64,000 nucleotides of DNA from contig JACRFZ010000030.1 in NCBI GenBank assembly GCA_016212515.1, forward strand, positions 1-64,000, given 5' to 3'. The notes beneath the pieces were generated by a model, which had not been told where the DNA came from, did no database searches, and saw only the letters and a program-made list of their open reading frames with translations. How positions within the stretch are numbered: position 1 is the stretch's first letter; every line of letters begins with the position of its first letter. This DNA comes from Candidatus Melainabacteria bacterium. Its GTDB lineage: Bacteria > Cyanobacteriota > Vampirovibrionia > Obscuribacterales > Obscuribacteraceae. Below, piece after piece: positions 35,945 to 43,602 of the stretch. Position numbers and translations under genes: made by a program.

Positions 35945-36136
35945 CTGCACTTCCATGGGTATTGACGGGAACGGGCTTGCGAGGCCTGGTATTCAAGACA
36001 TAAATTTCAACGGCACCAAAGACCGTAGCAAGCACTCGCGGAACACACAAGATAATATAAACAGGTGAAATTATACCAGTCGCCTTCCTCTAAGTAATCA
36101 GATTCTTAAGGCAACTGAAGTAGGAGAGACCCCAAG

Positions 36137-36952
36137 GTGAGAGAATATCGCTTCTTCACAGCCCAGGGAATGCTTGCCGGCAGAGCCGCCGGTGACAAGA
36201 TCAATCTGGACGATGAAGCCCTTGTGCACCAGGTTCTCAATGTCCTGCGCTTGCGAGCAGGAGCCCGCCTGACCTTGTTGGACGGGACCGGCACACTGCT
36301 CCAGGTGGAACTGACGGAAATCCTGGAGAGCACTGCCGGTAAGACAAACAAACAAAAGAGGCGCGGGCTCTCGCTCACCGTACTGGAAGCCTCCCGACAG
36401 GAAGCCGAAAGAGAAGGCGCGAAAGTAAGAGTCTATCTACCGCTGATCAAACCGGCGCGCTTTGAATGGGCGCTGGAAAAGTTGACGGAATGCGGGGTGG
36501 ATACTATTTGTCCCGTGCTGTGCAAGCGTTCTACGGCTGCCAATAGTGAATCAAGTCAAAGCACAAAGAAGGAAGAGCGCTGGCAAGCCATCATCAAGGA
36601 AGCGGCTGAACAATGCGAAAGGCTCTACTTACCGGAATTGAGATCCTGCCGAGGCCTGGAGCAAGCTCTTGCGGAAGACCTGGCAATGACAGGAAGCGAT
36701 TCCGACCTACTACTGCATCTGAGCGAAAGAAGTGATGCACCAAATATAGTTCCATTCCTTTACAACTCAAAAGCAGCAAACGGCATTACCGTCGCTATCG
36801 TGCTCGGACCGGAGGGCGGTCTGACGGATGAGGAAAAACACTACTTTGCGGAGCAGCGATTTCAACCTTTCAGCCTGGGGCAAAAAATCTTGCGCAGCGA
36901 AACAGCGGCCATCCTGGCAGCAGCATCCGTCCGGATGGCAACAGCCCCCTAG
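36137..36952 (+). CDS. rsmE: 16S rRNA m3U1498 methyltransferase RsmE
   Basis: SAM-dependent SPOUT methyltransferase for U1498 of 16S rRNA. The N-terminal PUA-like domain (about residues 1-70) is followed by the trefoil-knot domain with KPARFEWALEKLTECGVD, VLGPEGGLTDEE and FSLGQKILRSETAAI, the SAM-binding knot motifs. Length 271 is slightly long, owing to polar inserts around residues 68-80 and 135-145. Start is GTG at 36137, 9 nt after GGAGAG. It is divergent from accD. Confidence 0.93.
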   Translation: MREYRFFTAQGMLAGRAAGDKINLDDEALVHQVLNVLRLRAGARLTLLDGTGTLLQVELTEILESTAGKTNKQKRRGLSLTVLEASRQEAEREGAKVRVYLPLIKPARFEWALEKLTECGVDTICPVLCKRSTAANSESSQSTKKEERWQAIIKEAAEQCERLYLPELRSCRGLEQALAEDLAMTGSDSDLLLHLSERSDAPNIVPFLYNSKAANGITVAIVLGPEGGLTDEEKHYFAEQRFQPFSLGQKILRSETAAILAAASVRMATAP

Positions 36953-37353
36953 GCGGCAGCGGCAGGAAAATAAGCAAATACTAAGGTGCGGCAGTGATAC
37001 CAGAATCGATATCACACTACAGGCCGTCCATTTAAATATCTTCCATAGACACTGGAACAAATAATAGAGCAACACAGTCAGGAGTTTTGGATATACTTTT
37101 CGCCCACTGACAAATGACACCAAACCCAGTGCCCTCTAGATAAATTTTCTGTGGAGACTTGACAAACCGATCCTGTGCGAGAGTTAATAGTAGGCGTCGA
37201 TAGTGGCATCAGATATGATGCCTGCCGGTCGACAAATCAAGCTAAAGAATTCGACCATCTCTCTGCCATCGGCCATTGAACTTAATGGTTACCTGATCGG
37301 TAGCCGGGGCGATATATTCAGGGAAACAATAAAAGAAGTCGATTCACGGAAAA
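36953..37353. other. 401-bp spacer holding a promoter and a doubtful small frame
   Basis: Contains a good sigma70-type promoter (37159-37188) ahead of yggS. A small plus-strand frame (GTG 37203 or ATG 37215 to 37448) has some protein-like sequence at first but weak ribosome binding, and it overlaps yggS in another frame, so I do not call it a gene. The first 200 bp show nothing definite. Confidence 0.4.
37159..37188 (+). promoter_or_regulatory. Sigma70-type promoter of yggS-sepF
   Basis: TTGACA (37159-37164), an 18-bp spacer and GTTAAT (37183-37188). The -35 box is perfect and the -10 matches 4 of 6. The start of transcription would be near 37195, giving a leader of about 160 nt to yggS. Confidence 0.6.
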
Positions 37354-38061
37354 ATGCTCACCCCCTCCCCCGATCAAGCAGCAAAAGGAAGTCCTTCCAA
37401 AGTGGCAGCAAATCTTGCACAAGTAAGAGAAGTGCTGAACGGCAGTGAACTGCCGGTAAAGCTCATTGCCGTCACTAAGCATGCAACCATCGAGCAAATT
37501 CAGGAAGTGCATGCACTGGGAGTGCATGATTTCGGAGAGAGTAAGATTCAAGACGCGCTCAGGAAACGCGAGCAACTGGCACCGCAGGTGGTACAAGACT
37601 GCGCCTGGCATTTTATCGGACACTTGCAGTCAAACAAAGTCAAACAAGCTGTCGGAAATTTTGCCCTGATTCATTCGATCGATTCGCTAAAGCTGGCTCG
37701 GGAAGTCTCAAGAATCGCCGGCGAAAGAGGGCAGATTCAGCCGCTTTTACTGCAAGTAAAGTTGCAGCCGGACGATAACAAATCCGGTTTCACCGCCGAT
37801 CAATTACGTGATTGCATGTCAGAGATAATTGCATTACCCTCTATTAAGGTAGAGGGTCTTATGACTATCTCGCCTCTCACCGAAGAAGCTCAAGTTTGGC
37901 AAAAAAGCTTTGAAGGTCTGCGTAATTTGAGAGACGAGCTGGAGAAATCACACGGCATTGAGCTAAAAGAATTGTCGATGGGAATGAGCGACGACTGGCG
38001 CGATGCCATCACATATGGTTCAACTATGATCAGATTGGGGCGAGCCATTTTTGGAAATTAG
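37354..38061 (+). CDS. yggS: YggS/PLPBP-family PLP homeostasis protein
   Basis: A PLP-binding TIM-barrel protein without known catalysis that controls pyridoxal phosphate and amino-acid balance (PipY in cyanobacteria). The lysine motif LIAVTKHATIEQI holds the PLP-binding Lys. FGESKIQDA, WHFIGHLQSNK, HSIDSLKLA, KSGFTADQL and GLMTISPL follow. LSMGMSDDWRDAI and the C-terminal RLGRAIFG close the fold. Length 235 is typical. ATG at 37354 is forced by a TAA shortly upstream; its ribosome-binding site is weak. It is followed by sepF, the arrangement common in cyanobacteria and Gram-positives. Confidence 0.95.
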   Translation: MLTPSPDQAAKGSPSKVAANLAQVREVLNGSELPVKLIAVTKHATIEQIQEVHALGVHDFGESKIQDALRKREQLAPQVVQDCAWHFIGHLQSNKVKQAVGNFALIHSIDSLKLAREVSRIAGERGQIQPLLLQVKLQPDDNKSGFTADQLRDCMSEIIALPSIKVEGLMTISPLTEEAQVWQKSFEGLRNLRDELEKSHGIELKELSMGMSDDWRDAITYGSTMIRLGRAIFGN

Positions 38062-38137
38062 AAAGGTTTTTTATCAGACAGAGTAAGGATTTGGTAGGGA
38101 CACAGTTATTTGAGACCGCAGGGTAAGGAGGAAAGTA

Positions 38138-38662
38138 GTGAGCATCGTACAAAAGTTTAAGAGCTTTTGGTTTGGACCGGCAGACAACTATGAGCGCGAA
38201 GATTTTGAAGACCTTTTTGAGACTTCCGACGATGTCTATGCCACTAATGGTCAGCTCGCTCTAGATGCGGCTCCGGCAGAGTCAGTAATGCCGGTAAGAC
38301 AGCCGCAGGTTAGCATGGGCCCCAGCATTAGTGGTGGCGCCAAAGTGCTTGAGCATCCCAATGCTCAGCCCATGAGTGAAGTGCTGGTTATTGAACCAAG
38401 ACAATTCGAAGAATCAGTAGATATAGTTGAACACCTGCGTGGACGCAAGTCTGTGCTGCTCAACCTGCACATGCTTGACAATGAGCAGTCTCAGCGCATA
38501 GTCGACTTCCTCTCCGGCGCTTGCTGGGCCATCGATGGTCACCAGCAGAGAATCGGCGACGGCGTCTTCCTCTTCGCTCCCGCCAGTGTCACAATCAGTT
38601 CCGAGTCTACTTCCTCGAAAGCCATCAAAGATGCTTTCTGGAACAAAACTCAGACGATTTAG
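38138..38662 (+). CDS. sepF: Cell division protein SepF
   Basis: Membrane-binding protein that tethers and organises FtsZ at the division site, found in Gram-positives and cyanobacteria. The N-terminal amphipathic helix (SIVQKFKSFWFG) is the membrane anchor. A variable linker follows. The C-terminal core shows VLVIEPRQFEESVDIVEHLR, KSVLLNLHMLDNEQSQRIVD and FLSGACWAIDGHQQRIGDGV, the full SepF signature. Start GTG at 38138 lies just after AAGGAGG. No ftsZ or ftsA is nearby. A strong terminator closes the yggS-sepF unit. Confidence 0.96.
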   Translation: MSIVQKFKSFWFGPADNYEREDFEDLFETSDDVYATNGQLALDAAPAESVMPVRQPQVSMGPSISGGAKVLEHPNAQPMSEVLVIEPRQFEESVDIVEHLRGRKSVLLNLHMLDNEQSQRIVDFLSGACWAIDGHQQRIGDGVFLFAPASVTISSESTSSKAIKDAFWNKTQTI

Positions 38663-38714
38663 GAAACCCGGAAACCCCAGCGGAATCTAAAAGGAATCCC
38701 TTCAGGAACACAAC

Positions 38715-38746
38715 AAAAAGAGAGGCTCTCGAGAGCCTCTCTTTTT
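38715..38746. terminator. Perfect 32-bp palindromic bidirectional terminator
   Basis: AAAAAGAGAGGCTCTC followed at once by its reverse complement, ending TTTTT on either strand. It lies between sepF (plus) and the M23 peptidase gene (minus), so it should end both transcripts. Confidence 0.9.
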
Positions 38747-38761
38747 GTATGTCGGCATGAT

Positions 38762-39709
38762 TTAGTGAGCCTTACGGAACCACTGCCAGGGCGTAGAGGC
38801 AACTTTATTGACATAAATGCTGAAGTGTAGATGCGGACCGTTGGCCCGCCCGGTCTGACCGATGGCACCAATTTTTTCGCCTTGCTTAACCATCTGCCCC
38901 TCTTTCACCAGTACTTTCGAAAGGTGAATGTAGAAAGAAACTACACCCTGTCCATGGTCTATTGCCACGGTATTGCCATGCAACTTAAAGCCTTTGGATA
39001 CTGCCAGTAGCACCTTTCCCGGTGCGCAGGCCGCCACCGGAGAGCCTATGCCGCCGGCAAAGTCCAAACCGGAATGAAAGTAATCATCGAGAAGTTTACC
39101 GTTGACGATGCGCCTCAAACCGAAGCCGGCCGAAACCCTGGCGGCGGACGGTGCCTGAAAATTACCCTTCCAGAAGCGCTCGGCGGAAACCGTACCTTTG
39201 GCGCCATCAATAGCTTCTTCTTCGCCGGGAGCGGTGTTGAAATTGTTCTTGGAGGGTGGCAGAGTCATGCGCTGAACCGGATAACGAGCATCTACCACAG
39301 TGATATTGCGGGTGGTGGAACCTATCTTTATGGTCTTCAGCCCCGGCTTCATCACCACCGGCACCGTAAACAGAGCCTTGTAGATGGTGCCGCCCTCGGC
39401 CTGGAAAGGAAAGAATTTATAAGACTCTTTATTGAACTCCACCGGCGGTGGCGGCACGGCGGCAGGCATACGCAATTCTACTTCCACTGTCTCACCCTGC
39501 TTGGGCTTCTCACTGGAGAACCAGACTTCCTGCGGGGCGGGCGCACTGCTCGAGGCAGTTTCCTCCTGGGCATGAAGACAGCCCCAATAGGCACCTTGTG
39601 CTATTGAGGCTGTAATAAGCAGAGAACCGATGATTTGCAACTTGAGGAGCGGATTTCGCAAGAAGCTCTGGAAGCGCCGGTGCTCGGACCGGAGCTGATT
39701 ATTTGACAA
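38762..39709 (-). CDS. M23-family (LytM/NlpD-type) peptidoglycan endopeptidase
   Basis: Exported zinc endopeptidase that cuts peptide bridges in the wall. An N-terminal hydrophobic segment (LLKLQIIGSLLITASIAQGA) acts as signal peptide or anchor. A beta-rich region of about 130 residues with Pro repeats follows. The C-terminal M23 domain (about 195-310) has its zinc ligands in FHSGLDFAG (His, Asp) and GPHLHFSIYV (His-x-His), plus VVSFYIHLS. It appears catalytically intact. Start: TTG at 39709 or TTG 6 nt earlier; GAGAGGG favours 39709 by spacing. Confidence 0.9.
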   Translation of the reverse strand: MSNNQLRSEHRRFQSFLRNPLLKLQIIGSLLITASIAQGAYWGCLHAQEETASSSAPAPQEVWFSSEKPKQGETVEVELRMPAAVPPPPVEFNKESYKFFPFQAEGGTIYKALFTVPVVMKPGLKTIKIGSTTRNITVVDARYPVQRMTLPPSKNNFNTAPGEEEAIDGAKGTVSAERFWKGNFQAPSAARVSAGFGLRRIVNGKLLDDYFHSGLDFAGGIGSPVAACAPGKVLLAVSKGFKLHGNTVAIDHGQGVVSFYIHLSKVLVKEGQMVKQGEKIGAIGQTGRANGPHLHFSIYVNKVASTPWQWFRKAH

Positions 39710-39764
39710 AGACAATTCCCTCTCTGAGCGGCGCTAGCTAATCGATTGAATAATCAGATTAGCA

Positions 39765-39983
39765 CTACTTGCCTGCCGGGGGAACCAATCTGTCGATGGC
39801 TTCCTTGAGAGCATCGATTTTGTCGATGGGAAGGGCAATCCCCTTTTTAGTGGGCTTCTCTTCCTGGTCTTTGTCTACGTACCATTCGCGAATGTGCAAA
39901 TATTTGGTACCGCGATACTCGCCGATGTAGACATTGATAGTCTCACCACGGGCTTTCTCATGAATAGTAATTCTTTCTTCCAA
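39765..39983 (-). CDS. PC4/YdbC-like single-stranded DNA-binding protein
   Basis: A 72-residue protein matching the PC4/p15 coactivator domain, which in bacteria (YdbC) binds single-stranded DNA and may act in transcription or repair. Visible features are the IHEKARGETINVYIGEYRG strands, YLHIREWYVD, and PTKKGIALPIDKIDALKEAI, the PC4 core with its KKGI..P motif. Start is TTG at 39983, with GGAGGAG 6 nt upstream. It lies between the M23 gene and obg, with 213 bp of spacer towards obg. Confidence 0.85.
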   Translation of the reverse strand: MEERITIHEKARGETINVYIGEYRGTKYLHIREWYVDKDQEEKPTKKGIALPIDKIDALKEAIDRLVPPAGK

Positions 39984-40196
39984 GGCTCACTCCTCCAGAT
40001 TGAAATAATTGGTCCCGGATACTTTGATGCCACGTAGAAGATAAAATCCAACAGATCTAATAGGAAGTATAGTTAAATTCTCGATCAGAACTAGTATGTA
40101 ATAGATATGTGTAGTTGTTATCAGACACTGAAACATAAGCTCTGCATATTCTCTCGGACACACTAAACTAGACGGAGTTCAAAGGTAGCAGTAAAA

Positions 40197-41543
40197 ATGG
40201 CCCAATTCATAGACCAGGTTGAAATCGAGATACAGTCGGGAGATGGCGGCAACGGCTCCATCAACTGGCGCCGGGAAAAATATGAACCGATGGGCGGTCC
40301 GGCCGGCGGTAACGGCGGCCGGGGCGGTAATGTTTACATTGAGGCTACCGCCGACCTGAACACCCTCATCGATTTTCGTTTCAAGACCAAGTTCCTGGCA
40401 GAACCAGGCCATAAGGGCGGGCCGAAGAACCGCCACGGCAAGGCCGGTGAAGACGTAGTGATTCGGGTGCCGGTCGGCACCCAGGTGCGGGACACGGACC
40501 TCGATAAGGTGATCGCCGACCTGACCGGGCCAGGTCAGCGGGTGATGGTCGCGGAAGGAGGCATGGGCGGCCGGGGCAACACCGAGCTGGCCTCTTCAAC
40601 CCGCCGGGCACCGCACTTCTGCGAACCCGGCCAGCCGGGGGTGCACCGCCATCTGGAACTGACTCTCAAACTGCTGGCCGACGTCGGTATCATCGGTCTG
40701 CCCAATGCCGGAAAGTCAACCCTTCTGGCGGCCCTGACCAGGGCCAAACCTAAAATTGCCGACTATCCCTTTTCCACCCTCGAACCTAATCTGGGTGTGG
40801 CCCGCAGCGAAGGCGGCGACGGTTTCGTTCTGGCCGACATACCGGGGCTGATTGAAGGTGCTTCCCAGGGCATCGGTCTGGGGCACAAATTCCTCCGACA
40901 CATCGAGCGGACCAGGGTGCTGGTGCACATGGTGGACGCCACCGGGGAGGACCTGCCGGGGGCCCTCAAGACCATCGACCAGGAGCTTTCACTTTACAGC
41001 CGAGATCTGAGTCGGCTGCCCCAGATTCTGGCGCTCAACAAAACAGACTTATTGCCCCAGGATGAGCAGGAAAAATTGCGCCGGCAAGTAATCGCTTATC
41101 TCCAGGCCAAGCCACCGCAAAATAACGCACTAGAGACCGAGCTAAGCCCCGAGAACAGGGTCTTCCTCATATCGGCCTATAGTCGAGTCGGACTGGCTCC
41201 TTTAAGCGCTAGAATCGGCGAGATTGTTCAGCGCATGAAAGAAATCGAACAAGCCGAGGAGGCGAAGGCGCCGCCGGTGCGCTATGTGGACGAAAGAGCC
41301 TACGACCACGGCGATTCCAGCTTCACGGTCAGCCGCAAGGACGGTCTCTTCTTCGTGGAAGGAGACCGCGCCGCCCGCCTGGTGGCCGTCACCGACATGA
41401 AAGACCCGGATTCCCTCTTCTCCCTCTTCCAGCGTCTGAGGGCCATGGGAGTCATCGATGAGCTTTTGAAAAATGGCGTGGTGCCGGGCTCGGAAGTGAT
41501 AATCGGCGGCTTCAACTTCACCTACGGCGAAGGTATGGGCTAG
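40197..41543 (+). CDS. obg: Ribosome-assembly GTPase Obg
   Basis: Essential GTPase that binds 50S subunits and ppGpp. The glycine-rich Obg fold (residues 1-158: VEIEIQSGDGGNGSINWRRE, GGPAGGNGGRGGNVY) is followed by a G domain with G1 GLPNAGKS, a PFSTLEPNLG switch, G3 DIPG and G4 NKTD. A C-terminal OCT domain follows (about 355-440; VSRKDGLFFVEGDRAARLV, VVPGSEVIIGGFNF). Length 448 is typical. ATG at 40197 has AAAGGTAGCAG upstream. Its codon use is visibly more GC-rich than some neighbours. Confidence 0.97.
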   Translation: MAQFIDQVEIEIQSGDGGNGSINWRREKYEPMGGPAGGNGGRGGNVYIEATADLNTLIDFRFKTKFLAEPGHKGGPKNRHGKAGEDVVIRVPVGTQVRDTDLDKVIADLTGPGQRVMVAEGGMGGRGNTELASSTRRAPHFCEPGQPGVHRHLELTLKLLADVGIIGLPNAGKSTLLAALTRAKPKIADYPFSTLEPNLGVARSEGGDGFVLADIPGLIEGASQGIGLGHKFLRHIERTRVLVHMVDATGEDLPGALKTIDQELSLYSRDLSRLPQILALNKTDLLPQDEQEKLRRQVIAYLQAKPPQNNALETELSPENRVFLISAYSRVGLAPLSARIGEIVQRMKEIEQAEEAKAPPVRYVDERAYDHGDSSFTVSRKDGLFFVEGDRAARLVAVTDMKDPDSLFSLFQRLRAMGVIDELLKNGVVPGSEVIIGGFNFTYGEGMG

Positions 41544-41569
41544 AAAGCCGTCAAAAATTGCGAGCACTG

Positions 41570-41606
41570 AAAAAAGCGGCTTCGGGTTTAACTTCCGGCG
41601 CCGCTT
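41570..41606 (-). terminator. Terminator of the 44-residue gene
   Basis: Stem AAGCGGC ... GCCGCTT (7 bp plus inner pairs) followed on the minus strand by TTTTTT. It lies 24 bp beyond the stop of the small basic protein and 26 bp after obg. Confidence 0.65.
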
Positions 41607-41629
41607 GTGTTGACTGCTAAGAGCCCTGA

Positions 41630-41764
41630 CTAAGAGCCGGCTTTTACCAGATCAGCTACTTGTTTTTCCAGTTTTTTCATGGCTGCAGCCTCGCGGCCGG
41701 CGGCTTTCTTAACTTTACGCTTGGCTACTTTGGCAGCTCTTTTCATACCCTTTTGCTGGGCCAT
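41630..41764 (-). CDS. Small basic protein, 44 residues
   Basis: ATG at 41764, stop TAG at 41632-41630, with AAGGAG ideally placed upstream and a terminator just downstream. The product is very basic (MAQQKGMKRAAKVAKRKVKK, then AAGREAAAMKKLEK, ending DLVKAGS) and helical. It has its own complete expression signals in a gap of only 283 bp. I do not recognise the family; nucleic-acid binding is suggested only by charge. Confidence 0.75.
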   Translation of the reverse strand: MAQQKGMKRAAKVAKRKVKKAAGREAAAMKKLEKQVADLVKAGS

Positions 41765-41826
41765 GACACTCTCCTTGTGCATATACTTCGCCCCCATACT
41801 ACCAGATCAGGTCGGGAGCCAAGCTT

Positions 41827-42423
41827 TTACACCCACAAATTGCCAAGATACTTTATGCTTCCCCGACTGACCTTGGGCAGGGATTCGATGACCATGCGCC
41901 CCACGGGCGGGAATAGCGTCAATTTGTCAAGATCCGCCAGGGGCAGATAGTCCACCCCGGCCAGAACCGGTTCGTCGCCAACTTTCAGAACACCGCCGGT
42001 AACATGGGCGGTGAGGTAAACATTAACGATATGCCGGGAACGGTCCGGAGCAATGGCTTCGGAAAGGAAGACAAAGTCATCCACTTCCACGTCAAGACCG
42101 GTTTCTTCCTTTATTTCCCGCACTGCACATTCATGAAAGGTCTCGCCGTATTCCAGCCGCCCACCGGGCAAAACCCAGTACTGCCGAGTGCCTTTGCGAT
42201 GACGGACCAGCAAAATCTTCTCGTCTTCAGTGACAACAATCACTGAAACTCTGGTGGTTGGAATCGTTTGTAAGTTTCGATTACGCTTAAATCTTGTTCT
42301 TGCCAAAGCTCTGCACTTGACTCCCGACGGCGCCTTTTCCGCACATTCTAAGGCAAGTCGCCGCACAAATAAATATATACTAACGCCTCCACCGGGGTGA
42401 GACACGCCACTGGTGCCGCTCAT
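41827..42423 (-). CDS. NUDIX hydrolase
   Basis: Hydrolyses a nucleoside diphosphate linked to X, using a metal-dependent Nudix box. The box is complete: GRLEYGETFHECAVREIKEE then TGL, matching GX5EX7REUXEEXGU. VSVIVVTEDEKILLVRHRKG, before it, is the usual first strand pair. The rest (about 60 residues) completes the fold. Start is uncertain: ATG at 42423 lacks a ribosome-binding site, and TTG at 42306 would begin closer to the fold. Overlap with the pheS upstream region limits longer forms. Substrate unknown. Confidence 0.87.
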   Translation of the reverse strand: MSGTSGVSHPGGGVSIYLFVRRLALECAEKAPSGVKCRALARTRFKRNRNLQTIPTTRVSVIVVTEDEKILLVRHRKGTRQYWVLPGGRLEYGETFHECAVREIKEETGLDVEVDDFVFLSEAIAPDRSRHIVNVYLTAHVTGGVLKVGDEPVLAGVDYLPLADLDKLTLFPPVGRMVIESLPKVSRGSIKYLGNLWV

Positions 42424-42548
42424 GTAATTTCGCAAAGATGGCGGACCCTGAAAGGGGAGAAGTATTATCGGTCTGCTATCTTTGAGAGTCGATCTACTGG
42501 TAGCTCGTCTAAAAAGATTTAAGAGCGCCCCAAAGGCAAGAGAGAAAG

Positions 42549-43583
42549 ATGCAGGACCTCGAAAAGAAAATAGCGGAAATGGAAAGCTCGGCTTTGAAGG
42601 CCATTGAAGAAGCAAGTTCCCTCGATCACCTGGAACAGTTGAGACTTTCGGTTCTTGGTCAAAAGGGAGAACTGACGGGAATCTTGCGGGGTCTCTCCAG
42701 CCTCGACAAGGATGTCAGACCCCGCATCGGTCAACTGGCCAACCAGGTCAAGGTCAAAATCGAACAGGCCCATCTCGATCGCAAAGACAGACTCTTTCAA
42801 AGCCACATTGAGGCCAGATTGAGCCAGGAGCGTATCGATGTCACCGCCCCCGGCCAGGCCATGCCGGTGGGCCACATGCACCCTTTGAGCCAGATCCGCC
42901 AGGAGATTCTCAGCATTTTCTCCAGCATGGGCTTCGTCACCGCCGACGGTCCGGAAATTGAAACCGACTACTACAATTTCGACGCGCTCAACACACCGGC
43001 TTCACACCCGGCCAGGGATGAGCAGGATACCTTCTACACCAATATTGGTGCCAACGTGCTTCTGCGCAGTCAAACTTCAACAGTACAAATCCGTGTCATG
43101 GAGATGAGCAAGCCGCCCTTGAGAATTATCGCCCCCGGTCGCGTTTATCGAAACGAAGAAGTGAACGCCCGCAAGTACCCGCTCTTCCATCAAGTTGAAG
43201 GTCTATTGGTAGACAAAGACGTCACTTTCGGTCAGCTTAAGGGCACACTCACCGCCTTCATCCAGGCACTCTTCAAGAAGCAGGTCAAGACGCGCTTCCG
43301 TCCCGATTTCTTCCCCTTCACCGAACCCAGTGCCGAACTGGACAGCGAATGTCCGTTCTGCAACGGCAAAGGTTGCAAAACTTGCGGTGGACGGGGTTGG
43401 CTTGAACTACTGGGCTGCGGCATGGTTGATCCGAACGTCTTAAGCGGCGTCGGCATAGATCCGGAAGAATGGTCCGGCTTCGCCTTCGGTATGGGTCTGG
43501 AGCGACTGGCCATGCTCAAGTACGGCGTCAATGATATTCGCCATTTCTATACCAACGATCTGCGTTTCCTCGAGCAATTTTAA
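42549..43583 (+). CDS. pheS: Phenylalanyl-tRNA synthetase alpha subunit
   Basis: Catalytic subunit of the alpha2-beta2 class II enzyme charging tRNA-Phe. The N-terminal coiled-coil arm (about residues 1-85) binds tRNA. The core has GPEIETDYYNFDALNTPASH, motif 2 (FHQVEG) and motif 3 (GMGLERLAM). A cysteine-rich CPFCNGKGCKTCGGRGW insert, seen in some bacterial PheS and possibly zinc-binding, precedes LELLGCGMVDPNV. Length 344 is normal. ATG at 42549 follows GAGAGAAAG. pheT starts 19 bp downstream. Confidence 0.98.
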   Translation: MQDLEKKIAEMESSALKAIEEASSLDHLEQLRLSVLGQKGELTGILRGLSSLDKDVRPRIGQLANQVKVKIEQAHLDRKDRLFQSHIEARLSQERIDVTAPGQAMPVGHMHPLSQIRQEILSIFSSMGFVTADGPEIETDYYNFDALNTPASHPARDEQDTFYTNIGANVLLRSQTSTVQIRVMEMSKPPLRIIAPGRVYRNEEVNARKYPLFHQVEGLLVDKDVTFGQLKGTLTAFIQALFKKQVKTRFRPDFFPFTEPSAELDSECPFCNGKGCKTCGGRGWLELLGCGMVDPNVLSGVGIDPEEWSGFAFGMGLERLAMLKYGVNDIRHFYTNDLRFLEQF

Positions 43584-43602
43584 GTAGTAAGGAAGAAGGA
43601 CA

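Noticed and set aside
37203-37448. Small plus-strand frame before yggS, considered as PipX
   Set aside because: The sequence does not resemble PipX, the ribosome-binding site is weak, and its second half overlaps yggS in another frame.
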